Of a stretch of DNA of 64,000 bases, positions 16,660 to 25,509 are shown one piece after another (the first letter of the stretch is position 1; every line of letters begins with the position of its first letter). The stretch comes from JANPPS01 sp965246835. GTDB taxonomy: Bacteria; Pseudomonadota; Alphaproteobacteria; Acetobacterales; Acetobacteraceae. Location: contig CBDFFQ010000001.1 of the NCBI GenBank assembly GCA_965246835.1, positions 496,001-560,000 on the forward strand. Reading direction: 5' to 3'. The position numbers were made by a program, and so were the translations under genes. Under the pieces are notes generated by a model. The model had not been told where the DNA came from. It ran no database searches and saw only the letters and a list, made by a program, of their open reading frames with translations.

Positions 16660-17148
16660 TCAGATGTGATAGACGTCGATGACATGGTGAATGTAGTCGT
16701 TCTTGAGAACGACCTTTTTATTCTTAATCAACGGGGATGGCCCCGAAGTATCGATCGTGTAGAACGAATTGCCAAAGTAGGTATCGACCGTCTTGTAGCG
16801 GAAGTTCAACGTGAACCAATTGAACCGCAGCTTGCACACGCCGTCCGCCTGCGCCGTGATCTCCACGTTGCTGATGTTGTGGGACGTGCGGGGCTCCGGC
16901 AGTGATGTGGCGCTGCTGCGTTCCGTGCGGATGCGGAACACGCGGTCCTCCAGCCCGCCTTTGTGCGGGTAGTAGATGAGGCTCACTTCGCGCGCCGGGT
17001 CGGTGACGAGTTGGTCGTCATCGTCCCAGGACGGCATCCAGAACTGCGCGTCCGGCGCATAGAGCGCCAGCCACTCATCCCACTCCTTGTCATCGAGGAA
17101 GCGGGCTTCGCGATACAGGAACTGCCGGGCGTCTTCGAGCGTGAGCAT
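16660..17148 (-). CDS. benB: Benzoate 1,2-dioxygenase small (beta) subunit
   Basis: This is the beta subunit of the Rieske-type ring-hydroxylating dioxygenase, 162 aa, with the SnoaL-like cone fold. Typical segments are FLYREARFLDDKEWDEWLAL (about residues 10-29), YAPDAQFWMPSWDDDDQLV and a C-terminal TIDTSGPSPLIKNKKVVLKN. It overlaps the benA stop by one base and precedes benC by 10 bp. It has a structural rather than catalytic role in the alpha3-beta3 hexamer. Confidence 0.95.
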   Translation of the reverse strand: MLTLEDARQFLYREARFLDDKEWDEWLALYAPDAQFWMPSWDDDDQLVTDPAREVSLIYYPHKGGLEDRVFRIRTERSSATSLPEPRTSHNISNVEITAQADGVCKLRFNWFTLNFRYKTVDTYFGNSFYTIDTSGPSPLIKNKKVVLKNDYIHHVIDVYHI

Positions 17149-18506
17149 CAGCCGAGCCGGTCCTTGGCCACGGCCTTTTGCGCCACGGCTTTTTGCATCG
17201 TGTCCATCCAGTAGCGGTGCTGAACGGCGAACAGCCCCTCATCCTCCGTCTTGGCGCCGCTCAGCAGCGGTTGCAGCCCGACGGAGGCTGCGGCCTCATC
17301 CGGCCCCTGGATCCAGTGCGCGGCGCCCCGGCACAGATCGTTCCACGGCGCCGCCGAGCCCTGGTAGCCGAGCTGGCAGGAGCGGAATTCTTCCAGATCA
17401 TCCGGTGTCGCCATGCCGCTGGCGTTGAAGAAGTCCTCGTATTGCCGGATACGGTGGCTCCGCGCCGCGTCGCTCTCGCCCTTGGGCGCGATGCAGTAGA
17501 TCGTGACCTCCGTCTTATCGACCGCGATCGGGCGGTAGGTGCGGATCTGCGAGCTGAACTGGTCCATCAGGTACACGTTCGGATACAGGCACAGATTGCG
17601 GCTGCGCCCGATCATCCAATCCGCCCGCGCCTGCCCGAATTTTGCGATGTATTCGTCGCGCCGGTCGAAGTTGGGGCGGTCTTCCGGGTTGCTCCACTTG
17701 GTCCATAGCAGCAGATGCCCGTGCTCGAACGAGTAGAACCCGCCGCCCTGCTTGGCCCAGCTGCCGGCGTCCATGGCCCGCACCTGGTCCTCCACCGCCT
17801 GGGTCTTGCGGCGGTTGGTGGTGGCGGCGTAGTTCCAATGCACGGCAGAGACATGATAGCCGTCCGCGCCGTTCTCCGTTTGCAGCTTCCAGTTGCCGTC
17901 GAAGATGTAGGAGCTGGCGCCGCGCACGACCTCGAGCCCGTCCGGGGCCTGATCCACGATCATGTCGATGATCTTGGCGGCCTCCCCCAGATGCTCCACC
18001 AGCGGTAGCACGTCGGGGTTCAGGCTGCCGAACAGGAAGCCGCGATACGCCTCGAACCGCGCGACCTTGGTCAGGTCATGCGAGCCGTCCTTGTTGAAGC
18101 TCTCCGGATACCCGGCGCCATCCGCGTCCTTCACCTTCAGCAACTTGCCGGAATTATTGAACGTCCAGCCATGGAACGGGCAGGTATAGGCGGCCTTGTT
18201 GCCCTTCTTGTGCCGGCACAGCATGGCGCCGCGATGGCTGCAGGCATTGATGAAGGCGTTGAGCTGGCCCTGCTTGTTGCGGGCGATGAAGATCGGCTGC
18301 CGGCCCATCACCGTCGTGAAATAGTCATTCACGTTGGGTATTTGGCTCTCATGCGCCAGGTAGATCCAGTTGCCCTCGAAGATGTGCTTCATCTCGAGCT
18401 CGAAGATCTCGGGATCGGTAAAGATGCTGCGGCGGCAGCGGAATTGGCCGGTGTCCGCGTTGTCTTCCACTGCGGTATCGAGCGTCGTCTGCATCGCGTC
18501 CAGCAT
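17148..18506 (-). CDS. benA: Benzoate 1,2-dioxygenase large (alpha) subunit
   Basis: BenA carries the Rieske centre and mononuclear iron that dihydroxylate benzoate. The protein is 452 aa. The Rieske ligands are C89, H91, C109 and H112 (ACSHRGAMLCRHK and YTCPFHGW). The catalytic domain includes GNWKLQTENGADGYHVSAVH with the iron histidines and a later RNLCLYPNVYLMDQFSSQIR stretch. The ATG at 18506 has a GGAGGG ribosome site; an ATG four codons inside is an alternative. It is the first gene of the eight-gene benABCD-catABC-monooxygenase run. Confidence 0.95.
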   Translation of the reverse strand: MLDAMQTTLDTAVEDNADTGQFRCRRSIFTDPEIFELEMKHIFEGNWIYLAHESQIPNVNDYFTTVMGRQPIFIARNKQGQLNAFINACSHRGAMLCRHKKGNKAAYTCPFHGWTFNNSGKLLKVKDADGAGYPESFNKDGSHDLTKVARFEAYRGFLFGSLNPDVLPLVEHLGEAAKIIDMIVDQAPDGLEVVRGASSYIFDGNWKLQTENGADGYHVSAVHWNYAATTNRRKTQAVEDQVRAMDAGSWAKQGGGFYSFEHGHLLLWTKWSNPEDRPNFDRRDEYIAKFGQARADWMIGRSRNLCLYPNVYLMDQFSSQIRTYRPIAVDKTEVTIYCIAPKGESDAARSHRIRQYEDFFNASGMATPDDLEEFRSCQLGYQGSAAPWNDLCRGAAHWIQGPDEAAASVGLQPLLSGAKTEDEGLFAVQHRYWMDTMQKAVAQKAVAKDRLG

Positions 18507-18550
18507 CGCCGTCCCCTCCGATCTGCCGGGTTATCCCGTACTTGCCGTGA

Positions 18551-18580
18551 CCTTAGCCCGGCGCCCCTCGCCGCGTCCAA
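18551..18580 (-). promoter_or_regulatory. benA: Tentative benA promoter
   Basis: On the minus strand a TTGGAC (18580-18575) could serve as -35 and CTAAGG (18556-18551) as a weak -10, with an 18-nt spacer. A start near 18544 would put the centre of the ATAC-N7-GTAT site at about -64, the usual position of a LysR recognition site. The -10 match is poor, so this is only a candidate. Confidence 0.3.
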
Positions 18581-18600
18581 GACGGAGTTCGTCCGTTGTC

Positions 18601-18615
18601 ATACCCGCCGGGTAT
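18601..18615. promoter_or_regulatory. BenM/CatM-type operator upstream of benA
   Basis: The sequence ATACCCGCCGGGTAT is a perfect ATAC-N7-GTAT dyad, the recognition sequence established for the LysR regulators BenM and CatM. It lies 95 bp upstream of the benA start codon, in the only promoter-sized gap ahead of the ben/cat operon. A regulator of exactly this type is encoded at 23278-24189, preceded by the same motif. Confidence 0.75.
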
Positions 18616-18623
18616 GGAGCGGA

Positions 18624-19334
18624 TCATACGCCGAGATGGCGGGCCAGCAGGGCCGGGTCGGCGGCGAGCGTCGCGGGATCGCCGTCATAGGCCACCTGCC
18701 CCTTCACCAGCACCGTCGCGCGGTCCACCACGCTCAGCACGGCGGCCACCGTGCGGTCGATGACGATGGTGGCGATCCCGTCGGCGCGGATCAGCGCGAT
18801 GGTGTGCCAGATCTCGTCCCGGATCAGCGGGGCCAACCCCTCCGTCGCTTCATCCAGGATCAGCAGCCGCGGGCTGGTCATGAGCGCGCGGCCGATCGCG
18901 ACCATCTGCTGCTCCCCGCCCGAGAGCTGGCCGCCCCGATGCGCGATGCGCTGCGCCAGGCGTGGGAACACCGCCAGCACGCGATCGAGCGGCCATCGCG
19001 TGACGCCGTCGGCGCCGGGCCGGGCGGCGAGCAGAAGGTTTTCGCGCACCGATAACGACCCGAACACGCCACGCCCCTCCGGCACCACGGCGATCCCGGC
19101 GCGCGCCCGCACATGCGGCGCCATGCCCGCGACATCCCGCCCATCGAGCATGACCCGGCCTTCCCGCGCCGGCACCAGGCCCATCAGCGTGCGGACCAGC
19201 GTGGTCTTGCCCATCCCGTTGCGGCCCATCAGCCCGATCGCCTGGCCAGGCAGCACGCGCAGGTCGATCCCGCGCAGGATGTGGCTCGCGCCATAGAAGG
19301 CGTGCAACCCGGCAGCCTCGAGAATGGGTGTCAC
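18624..19334 (-). CDS. Branched-chain/aromatic-type ABC transporter ATPase (LivF type)
   Basis: This is the second ATPase of a HAAT-family importer, 236 aa. Motifs are Walker A GLMGRNGMGKTTLVRTL, signature LSGGEQQMVAIGRALM, and Walker B LLILDEATEGLAP, the last being typical of LivF. It is the distal gene of a five-gene minus operon (binding protein, two permeases, two ATPases). Because the operon sits between benA and a BenM-like regulator, uptake of benzoate or a related aromatic acid is likelier than leucine. Confidence 0.88.
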   Translation of the reverse strand: MTPILEAAGLHAFYGASHILRGIDLRVLPGQAIGLMGRNGMGKTTLVRTLMGLVPAREGRVMLDGRDVAGMAPHVRARAGIAVVPEGRGVFGSLSVRENLLLAARPGADGVTRWPLDRVLAVFPRLAQRIAHRGGQLSGGEQQMVAIGRALMTSPRLLILDEATEGLAPLIRDEIWHTIALIRADGIATIVIDRTVAAVLSVVDRATVLVKGQVAYDGDPATLAADPALLARHLGV

Positions 19335-19359
19335 GCGGCGTGATCCCGGACAGACGGGA

Positions 19360-20103
19360 TCACGCGGCGTGCCCCAAATACGCGTCCCGCACCCGGGCGG
19401 AGGCGCGGATTTCAGCCGGCGTGCCCTGATCCAGCACCAGGCCGTCCACCATCACCGTCAGCCGGTCCGCCACGGCGAACACCACGTCCATGTCATGCTC
19501 GATCAGCAGCACGGCGTGATCCACGGCCAAGGCGCGCAGCAAGGTGGCGATCCGCTCCGCCTCCTCCGGCCCCATGCCCGCCAGGGGCTCGTCCAGCAGC
19601 AGCACATCGGGCGCCGTGGCCAGCACCATCGCGATCTCCAATTGGCGCAGTTGCCCGTGGCTCAGGATATCCGCCCGGCGCTGCGTGAGTGGCCCGAGCC
19701 CCACGCGGTCCAGCGCCGCAGCCGCTCGGCGTTGCGGCTCCGTCTCTGACGCAGCGGAGCGCAGCAGGCGGCGGACCGGGGTGCAGGCAACCTGCGCGGC
19801 CAGGCGCACATTCTCCCCCACCGTCATCTCCCGCAATACGTTGGTGCGCTGGAAGGAGCGGCCGACGCCCGCGCGGGCGAAGCGCCAGGCGGGCCAGCCC
19901 GTCGCATCCTGCCCGGCGACCACAATGCGCCCGGCGCTGGGCGGCAGCTCGCCCGACAGCAGGTTCACCAGCGTGCTCTTGCCGGCACCGTTGGGCCCGA
20001 TCACGGCATGCAGGCAGCCGCGCTCCAGCGTGAGCGACACGCCGCCCACCGCCGCCAGGCCCCCGAAGCGCCGGACCAGCCCCTCCGCCCGCAGCGCCGT
20101 CAT
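19360..20103 (-). CDS. Branched-chain/aromatic-type ABC transporter ATPase (LivG type)
   Basis: This is the first ATPase of the importer, 247 aa. It has Walker A IGPNGAGKSTLVNLL, a LivG-type GRSFQRTNVLREMTV segment after the Q-loop, the signature ILSHGQLRQLEIAMVL and Walker B VLLLDEPLAGMGPEEAERI. Its start overlaps the LivM-type gene by 4 bp. It is separated by 25 bp from the LivF-type gene, where a short direct repeat around GATCACGCGGCGTG is visible. Confidence 0.88.
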   Translation of the reverse strand: MTALRAEGLVRRFGGLAAVGGVSLTLERGCLHAVIGPNGAGKSTLVNLLSGELPPSAGRIVVAGQDATGWPAWRFARAGVGRSFQRTNVLREMTVGENVRLAAQVACTPVRRLLRSAASETEPQRRAAAALDRVGLGPLTQRRADILSHGQLRQLEIAMVLATAPDVLLLDEPLAGMGPEEAERIATLLRALAVDHAVLLIEHDMDVVFAVADRLTVMVDGLVLDQGTPAEIRASARVRDAYLGHAA

Positions 20104-21083
20104 GCCGTGTCGGCCATGGCTTGTGCCGGCAGGGCCGGGCGGCGCAGGCGTAACCCGGCGAGCCCCTGCGGCAGCGCCAGCACGATCAGCAGGATGACGG
20201 CGCCCTCCACCAGGTGCTGCCGCTCCGTCAGCAGCCCGGCGGCCTCACCCAATATCGCGAACGCCAGCGCGCCCAGGATCGGGCCATGCAGCGCCCCCAC
20301 CCCGCCCAGCACGATCGCCAGCAGCGCGATGGCCGAGCGATGCCAGCCCAGCAATTCCGGGCTCACGAACGCCTCCGTCATCGCCCATTGGTGCCCGGCG
20401 ATCCCCGCCAGCGCCCCGGCCAGCACAAAGGCGGCCAGCTTGTAGCGATAGGTCGGCAGGCCCAGGGCGGCCATGCGATGCTCGTTGGCGCGGATGCCCA
20501 GGAGCGCCTGTCCGAACAGCGTGCGCATGAAGCCAGCGAGCCCGGCATACACCAGCACCAGCACGCCGAGGTCGATCCACAACAGCACGGCGGGGCGCTG
20601 CCGCCGGGGCACGTCCCACACCCAGCCGAAGGCGCCGAGGGCCGGGCGGGTGATGAACACGCCATCGGCGCCCCCGCCCAGCGGCGTGTCGTGGAACAGG
20701 AAGAACACCATCTGACCGAAGGCGAGCGTGGTCATCAGGAAGAAGAACCCCTTGGTGCGCAACGACAGCGCGCCGATCACCAGCGCCACACCTGCGCCCA
20801 AGGCGGCGGAGGCCGGCAAGGTCAGCAGGATGCTGGGCGCCGCGCCGCCGGCGGGTGTCAGGAACCACACGCTGTACGCGCCAACCCCGAACAGCGCGGC
20901 ATGGGCCAGGCTGATCATGCCGGCCGCCCCCACCAGCACCTGCAAACTCAGCGCGAACAGCGCCGCGACCAGCGCCGTCGCCATGAAGCCGACATGGTAG
21001 GTGGACCCGGCCAACGGCACCGTGGCGATCGCCACCGCGAGCGCCGCCAGCCCCAAATGCCCGCCCCGGCCCGCCACACGCAT
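20100..21083 (-). CDS. Branched-chain/aromatic-type ABC transporter permease (LivM type)
   Basis: This is a hydrophobic permease of 327 aa with about nine membrane segments. The LivM signatures are LVGAAGMISLAHAALFGVGA near residue 51, SLRTKGFFFLMTTLAFGQMV near 107, and the coupling loop FGQALLGIRANEHRMAALGL near 190. The ATG at 21083 overlaps the LivH-type stop by one base. A longer upstream reading lies inside livH and is not supported. Confidence 0.87.
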   Translation of the reverse strand: MRVAGRGGHLGLAALAVAIATVPLAGSTYHVGFMATALVAALFALSLQVLVGAAGMISLAHAALFGVGAYSVWFLTPAGGAAPSILLTLPASAALGAGVALVIGALSLRTKGFFFLMTTLAFGQMVFFLFHDTPLGGGADGVFITRPALGAFGWVWDVPRRQRPAVLLWIDLGVLVLVYAGLAGFMRTLFGQALLGIRANEHRMAALGLPTYRYKLAAFVLAGALAGIAGHQWAMTEAFVSPELLGWHRSAIALLAIVLGGVGALHGPILGALAFAILGEAAGLLTERQHLVEGAVILLIVLALPQGLAGLRLRRPALPAQAMADTA

Positions 21084-21955
21084 CACGCCCGGGCCGTCCC
21101 GAACAGGCCCGCGGGCCGCCACAGCAGCACCACGGCCATCAGCACATAAACGGCGGCCCCGGCACCCACGGGCAGGAACACCTTGCCCAGCGTGTCCACC
21201 AACCCCACCAGCAGCGCGGCCCAGAATGCCCCGGCGACCGAGCCCAAGCCGCCCACCACCACCACGACGAACGAAATAATCAGGAACCCGTCCCCCATCC
21301 CGGGATAGACGGAGTAGAGCGGCGCCGCCAACGCGCCCCCCAGCATGGCCAGCGCGGTCCCGACCCCGAACACCAGCATGTGCACGCGCCTGGCATCCAT
21401 GCCCAGCAGGTCCACCATCTCCGGCTTCTCCGCCGCGGCCCGGATGGCGGCGCCGGCGCGGGTGCGCTCGATCATCCAGAACATCAGCCCGGCGACCCCA
21501 AGGCACGCCGCCAGCACCACCAGCCGATACGCGGAATAGGAGAACCCCGCCGCCACCGGCACGGACACATCGAGCCAGGCCGGCACCGGCACGCTATGGA
21601 AGTCGTTGCCAGCGACGACGGAGCGCGCTTCCTCGAACAGCAGGATCAGCGCGAAGGTCAGCAGCACCTGGTCCAGGTGCTCGCGATGGTAAAACCGGCG
21701 GAACAACACCCGCTCCAGCCCGATGCCGAGGACCGCCCCGCCCACCAGCGCCAGCGGCAAGGACAGCCACAGCCCGGCCCCGGCCTGCGCCACCATGAAC
21801 GTGACGTAGGCGCCGACCATGAACAGGCTGCCATGCGCCAGGTTGATGACGCCCAGAACACCGAAGATCAGCGTGAGCCCGCTGCTGATCAGGAACAGCA
21901 GCAGGCCGTATTGCACCCCGTTCAGCACCTGAACCAGCAAACCGCCGGCCGTCAT
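21083..21955 (-). CDS. Branched-chain/aromatic-type ABC transporter permease (LivH type)
   Basis: This is the partner permease, 290 aa. The N-terminus carries the LivH pattern VQVLNGVQYGLLLFLISSGL followed by FGVLGVINLAHGSLFMVGAY. The EAA-like loop appears as RTRAGAAIRAAAEKPEMVDL and the C-terminal part as GGLGSVAGAFWAALLVGLVD. The ATG at 21955 is 4 bp from the binding-protein stop; an upstream ATG at 22009 would overlap that gene. Confidence 0.87.
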   Translation of the reverse strand: MTAGGLLVQVLNGVQYGLLLFLISSGLTLIFGVLGVINLAHGSLFMVGAYVTFMVAQAGAGLWLSLPLALVGGAVLGIGLERVLFRRFYHREHLDQVLLTFALILLFEEARSVVAGNDFHSVPVPAWLDVSVPVAAGFSYSAYRLVVLAACLGVAGLMFWMIERTRAGAAIRAAAEKPEMVDLLGMDARRVHMLVFGVGTALAMLGGALAAPLYSVYPGMGDGFLIISFVVVVVGGLGSVAGAFWAALLVGLVDTLGKVFLPVGAGAAVYVLMAVVLLWRPAGLFGTARA

Positions 21956-21959
21956 GACG

Positions 21960-23135
21960 TCAGGCCAGCTTGCACCCGGTCCCGGGGTCCGCCAGCGCCG
22001 GGGCGGCAATGCCGATCACCTGGTTCTGGCCGCCCTTGGCCTCCCGCAGGTAGATGTTCTGCACCGGGCTGTGCCCGGCCGAGAGGGTGAACGGGCCGCG
22101 CGGGCTGTCGATCGTGGCGCCGCGCATGGCGGCGAACAGCGGCTTGTCCGCCTCCACGTCGCCCTTCACGGCATCGAGCCCGGCGGCCAAGAGCTGGGCC
22201 GCGTCATAGCCCTGCACCGCATAGACGTCAGCGTCCCGGCCCGCCTTCTCGCGGTAGGCCTTGCGGAAGGAGGCATTCTTCGCGTTGTCCAGCCCGTCGC
22301 CGTAATGCAGCGCGGTGCGGATGCCCTCGGCCGCGGCGCCCTGCGCGGCCAGCGTGCCCTCCGTCAGGAAGCCGGAGCCACACAGCGGCAGCTTGTCCCG
22401 CAGCCCGGCCGCCGCGTAATCCCGCACGAACTGCACCGCGCCACCGCCCGCGAAGAACGATCCCACGGCCTCCACGCCGAGACCCGGCAGTTGCGCCAGG
22501 ATCGGCTGGAAGTTGGTTTCCGGGAAGGGCAGCATCAGCGTGCGCGTCAGCTCCGCGCCACCGGCCTTCAGGCCATCGCGGAACCCGTCCCCGGCCTCCT
22601 TGCCTGCCGCATAATCCCAGGTGACCCAGGCGGCCTTTTTCACCCCGGTCTTGGCGAGCGCCAGGCCCATCCCATACGCCGGCTGCCAATTGGTGAACGA
22701 CGTGCGGAACACGCTCTCGGCGCAGAGTTCGCGGGAGGCCGCGACGTTGCCGGCATTGGGGATCACGAGCGGCACCCCCTTCTCGCGCGATGCCTGCACC
22801 AGCGCCATCACCACGCCGGAATGCACGGTGCCGACCAGCATGTCCGCCTTGTCCCGGCTCAGCAGACGATTGACGTTCTGGGGCGCGGCCGCCGGGTCGG
22901 ACTGGTCATCGAGCTTGACGACCGTGACGGCCCGGCCGCCGAGCTTGCCGCCACGCTCGGCCAGATACATCTCGAAGCCGATTGTGATGCTGTCGCCCAG
23001 CTGCGCGAAGGTCCCGGAATACGGCAGCATGAGGCCGATGCGAAGCGGGGCGGCCTGCGCAAGCGCCGGGCGGGTCAGCATCGCGGCGGCGGCAAGGCCC
23101 CCCAGCGCGCGGCGGGACAGGAATGTGTCGACCAT
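21960..23135 (-). CDS. Periplasmic binding protein of a HAAT importer (Peripla_BP_6)
   Basis: This is the solute receptor of the importer, 391 aa, with a twin-arginine-like signal (SRRALGGLAAAAMLTRPALA, cleavage near residue 26). The mature protein begins PLRIGLMLPYSGTFAQLGDS, the standard start of LivJ/aromatic-acid-binding proteins. Later segments include NRLLSRDKADMLVGTVHSGV and VYAVQGYDAAQLLAAGLDAV. It heads the transporter operon and is divergent from the BenM-like gene, with a 142-bp shared control region. Benzoate or another aromatic acid is the inferred ligand. Confidence 0.87.
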   Translation of the reverse strand: MVDTFLSRRALGGLAAAAMLTRPALAQAAPLRIGLMLPYSGTFAQLGDSITIGFEMYLAERGGKLGGRAVTVVKLDDQSDPAAAPQNVNRLLSRDKADMLVGTVHSGVVMALVQASREKGVPLVIPNAGNVAASRELCAESVFRTSFTNWQPAYGMGLALAKTGVKKAAWVTWDYAAGKEAGDGFRDGLKAGGAELTRTLMLPFPETNFQPILAQLPGLGVEAVGSFFAGGGAVQFVRDYAAAGLRDKLPLCGSGFLTEGTLAAQGAAAEGIRTALHYGDGLDNAKNASFRKAYREKAGRDADVYAVQGYDAAQLLAAGLDAVKGDVEADKPLFAAMRGATIDSPRGPFTLSAGHSPVQNIYLREAKGGQNQVIGIAAPALADPGTGCKLA

Positions 23136-23258
23136 CGGAGATGCTCCCAGGAACCGCCGGGCTTGGTTGCCCGATCACCCGTCGGTTGGACCGGTTCGGG
23201 TATGAAAGAACTTGCACGAACCTCAGGCTCGCGTCCAATGCGCGATCGGTCCTGAATC

Positions 23259-23273
23259 ATACTCCCGGGGTAT
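23259..23273. promoter_or_regulatory. BenM/CatM-type operator in front of the LysR gene
   Basis: The sequence ATACTCCCGGGGTAT is a second perfect ATAC-N7-GTAT dyad. It ends 4 bp before the GTG start codon of the regulator and lies in the intergenic region shared with the divergent transporter operon. A degenerate half-site with GTAT is visible at 23200-23203. The position suggests autorepression and possibly control of the transporter. Confidence 0.72.
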
Positions 23274-23277
23274 CGGC

Positions 23278-24189
23278 GTGGAACTGCGGCATCTCAGGTA
23301 TTTCGTCGCTGTCGCGGAGGAGCAGAGCTTCACCCGTGCCGCCCGGCGCCTCAACGTGGCGCAGCCGCCGCTCAGCCGGCAGATCCAGCAGTTGGAAGCG
23401 GAGCTTGGCGTGGTGCTGATCGAGCGCGGCAGCCGGCCCGCGCGGCTGACGGAACCGGGGCGCGTGCTGTTCGAACAGGCGGTGCAGATTCTGGAGCGTG
23501 TGAGCGAGCTGCGTGTGATCGCCCGCCGCATCAGCGCCGCCCGGCTGCGCCGTTTCAGCATCGGCTTCGTGCCCTCCACGCTGTATGGCCACCTGCCGGC
23601 CGTGCTGCGCGCGTTCCGGGCCGCGCGTCCGGAGACGGAGGTGACCGTCATGGAAATGACGACCATGGAGCAGATCCCGGCCTTGAAGGATGGGCGGATC
23701 GACGTCGGCTTCGGCCGGATCGCGTTCGACGACCCATCCATCCACCGCATCTGCCTCCGCAACGAGGCGATGATCGCCGCCCTCCCGACCGGCCACCCGG
23801 CGCTCGACGTGCCCGGCCCGCTCGACCTCGGCACGCTGCTTGCGGACACCCTCATCATCTATCCCAAGGCGCCGCGGCCAAGTTATGCGGACCAGGTGCT
23901 GGCCCTCTACCGGGGCCTGGGGCTGCGCCCGGTCTCGATACAGGAGGTGCGGGAGCTGCAGACCGCGCTCGGCCTTGTTGCAGCCGGGATGGGATATTGC
24001 CTGGTGCCGGCCTCCGTCGAGCGGCTGCAGCGCTCGGGCGTGCAGTATCGCGTGCTGGCGCATCCCGGCGCGCTGTCCCCGATCATCATGAGCCAGCGGA
24101 TGCACGACGAATTGCCGGAACTCGAGGTGATCCTGGCGGTGATCAAGGCCCTTTATCAAAGGGAAGGGATCGTGTTCGGCGATCAATAG
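23278..24189 (+). CDS. benM: LysR-type regulator of benzoate/catechol degradation (BenM/CatM-like)
   Basis: This is a LysR-type transcription factor of 303 aa, the length of BenM and CatM. The winged helix starts VELRHLRYFVAVAEEQSFTR and continues NVAQPPLSRQIQQLEAELGV, closely following the BenM pattern. The effector domain includes IGFVPSTLYGHLPAVLRAFR, ALKDGRIDVGFGRI and EVRELQTALGLVAAGMGYCL. The start is a GTG at 23278 because the family begins with this ELRHLRYF motif; an ATG at 23212 would put the operator inside the gene. It probably responds to cis,cis-muconate and/or benzoate (family knowledge). Confidence 0.88.
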   Translation: MELRHLRYFVAVAEEQSFTRAARRLNVAQPPLSRQIQQLEAELGVVLIERGSRPARLTEPGRVLFEQAVQILERVSELRVIARRISAARLRRFSIGFVPSTLYGHLPAVLRAFRAARPETEVTVMEMTTMEQIPALKDGRIDVGFGRIAFDDPSIHRICLRNEAMIAALPTGHPALDVPGPLDLGTLLADTLIIYPKAPRPSYADQVLALYRGLGLRPVSIQEVRELQTALGLVAAGMGYCLVPASVERLQRSGVQYRVLAHPGALSPIIMSQRMHDELPELEVILAVIKALYQREGIVFGDQ

Positions 24190-24356
24190 GCTGCTGAAAG
24201 ATCCGGGCGCCGATTGCTGACGGCAGGCATGAGCCGCTGTGCATCCAGGGCAACTTCAGGATCGAAGACTCGGCCTGATGGTCGGCAGGCCGGCCTCGTA
24301 GCTGTGACTTCACCTCCGCGGTCAGCCTTTTCTACTTTCCTTGATCTGGGATTCTA

Positions 24357-25408
24357 GAGCGGTTCTCGTCCGGTCTGAATCAAAGGGATTCCCCGACGCG
24401 GGCGTGATGTGATTCACCATGCAGGCTGGTTAGGAGGCCAGCGTGCATGGGGAAGATTCTTTCCGTCGATCTACGGTCCCGGCTTGTTGCGGCGGTTGCA
24501 GACGGCATGTCTCGGCGCGCTGCGGCGGAGCGGTTTGGTGTTTCAGCTGCGAGCGCCGTCCGGTGGGTGCAGGCAGTCAATACGACCGGGTCCGTCGCGC
24601 CCAAGCCGCAGGGCGGCGACACCCGCTCGCGTCGGATCGAGGCCTTCAGCGGCGTGATCCTGACAGCGGTCGCGGCCCAGAAGGACATCAGCTTGGCTGA
24701 GCTGTCGGACCTGCTGCGCGACCACCACGGCGCCTCGTTCGGCCCCAGCACCATCTGGCGCTGCCTCGACCGCCACGGCCTCACCTTCAAAAAAAACAGC
24801 GCACGCAGCCGAGCAGGAGCGGCCCGACGTCGCAGCCCGACGGCGAGCCTGGTTCGCAGGCCAGCCTGACCTCGACCCCAAGCGCCTGGTCTTCATCGAC
24901 GAGACCGGCGCATCGACCAAGATGGCCCGGATCCGCGGCCGCGCCCGCAAAGGCGAGCGCTGCCGCGCCGCCGTGCCGCATGGTCACTGGAAGACGACCA
25001 CCTTCACCGGCGCGCTTCGGGTCAGCGGCATGACCGCGCCCATGGTCCTCGACGGCCCGATGAACCGCATCGCCTTCCAGGCCTACATCGAGCAGGTGCT
25101 GGTGCCCACGCTCCACCGAGGCGACACCGTCATCATGGATAATCTGCCCGCGCATAAAGGCGCAGACGTGCGGCGGGCGATCGAGGCAGTTGGGGCCACG
25201 CTACGCTACCTGCCGCCCTACTCCCCCGACTTCAACCCAATCGAGAATGCCTTCTCCAAGCTCAAAGCCTACCTGCGCAAGGCAGCAGCACGCACGATCG
25301 ACGACCTATGGGACGTGATCCGCAACGCGCTTCCCTGCTTTACCGCGCAGGACTGCGCCAGCTACTTCACTGCCGCCGGGTATGAGCCAGAATGAATGGA
25401 AACCGCTC
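24357..25408 (+). mobile_element. IS630-type insertion sequence, 1052 bp, apparently complete
   Basis: The element is bounded by imperfect terminal inverted repeats. The left end reads GAGCGGTT followed by ctcgtccggtctg; the right end, read inward on the other strand, is GAGCGGTT followed by tccattcattctg. A TA dinucleotide flanks each end (24355-24356 and 25409-25410), the target duplication of the IS630/mariner group. It carries one transposase gene in two phases. It is inserted between the BenM-like gene and the FHA-domain gene; neither is visibly interrupted. Confidence 0.88.
24447..25395 (+). CDS. IS630 family transposase, two reading phases joined by frameshift
   Basis: The first phase (24447-24869) encodes the helix-turn-helix part: MGKILSVDLRSRLVAAVADG, then AAAERFGVSAASAVRWVQ. 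The catalytic DDE part is in the next phase and runs to 25395. Its acidic residues are in VFIDETG, VIMDNLPAHKG and NPIENAFSKLK. A run of eight A residues at 24789-24796 lies in the overlap; loss of one A in the transcript, or a +1 ribosomal shift, joins the phases into about 315 aa. An AGGAGG ribosome site precedes the ATG. This organisation is common in the family, so the gene may be functional. Confidence 0.85.
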
Positions 25409-25509
25409 TAGACAGGCTGGCCCGGCGGTGGCTTCAGCAGAGCCACTTCGAGGTCAGGCCAAGCAGCGACACCAAATAGATGTCCGTTCGGTTGGATGAT
25501 GCTCTAAAG

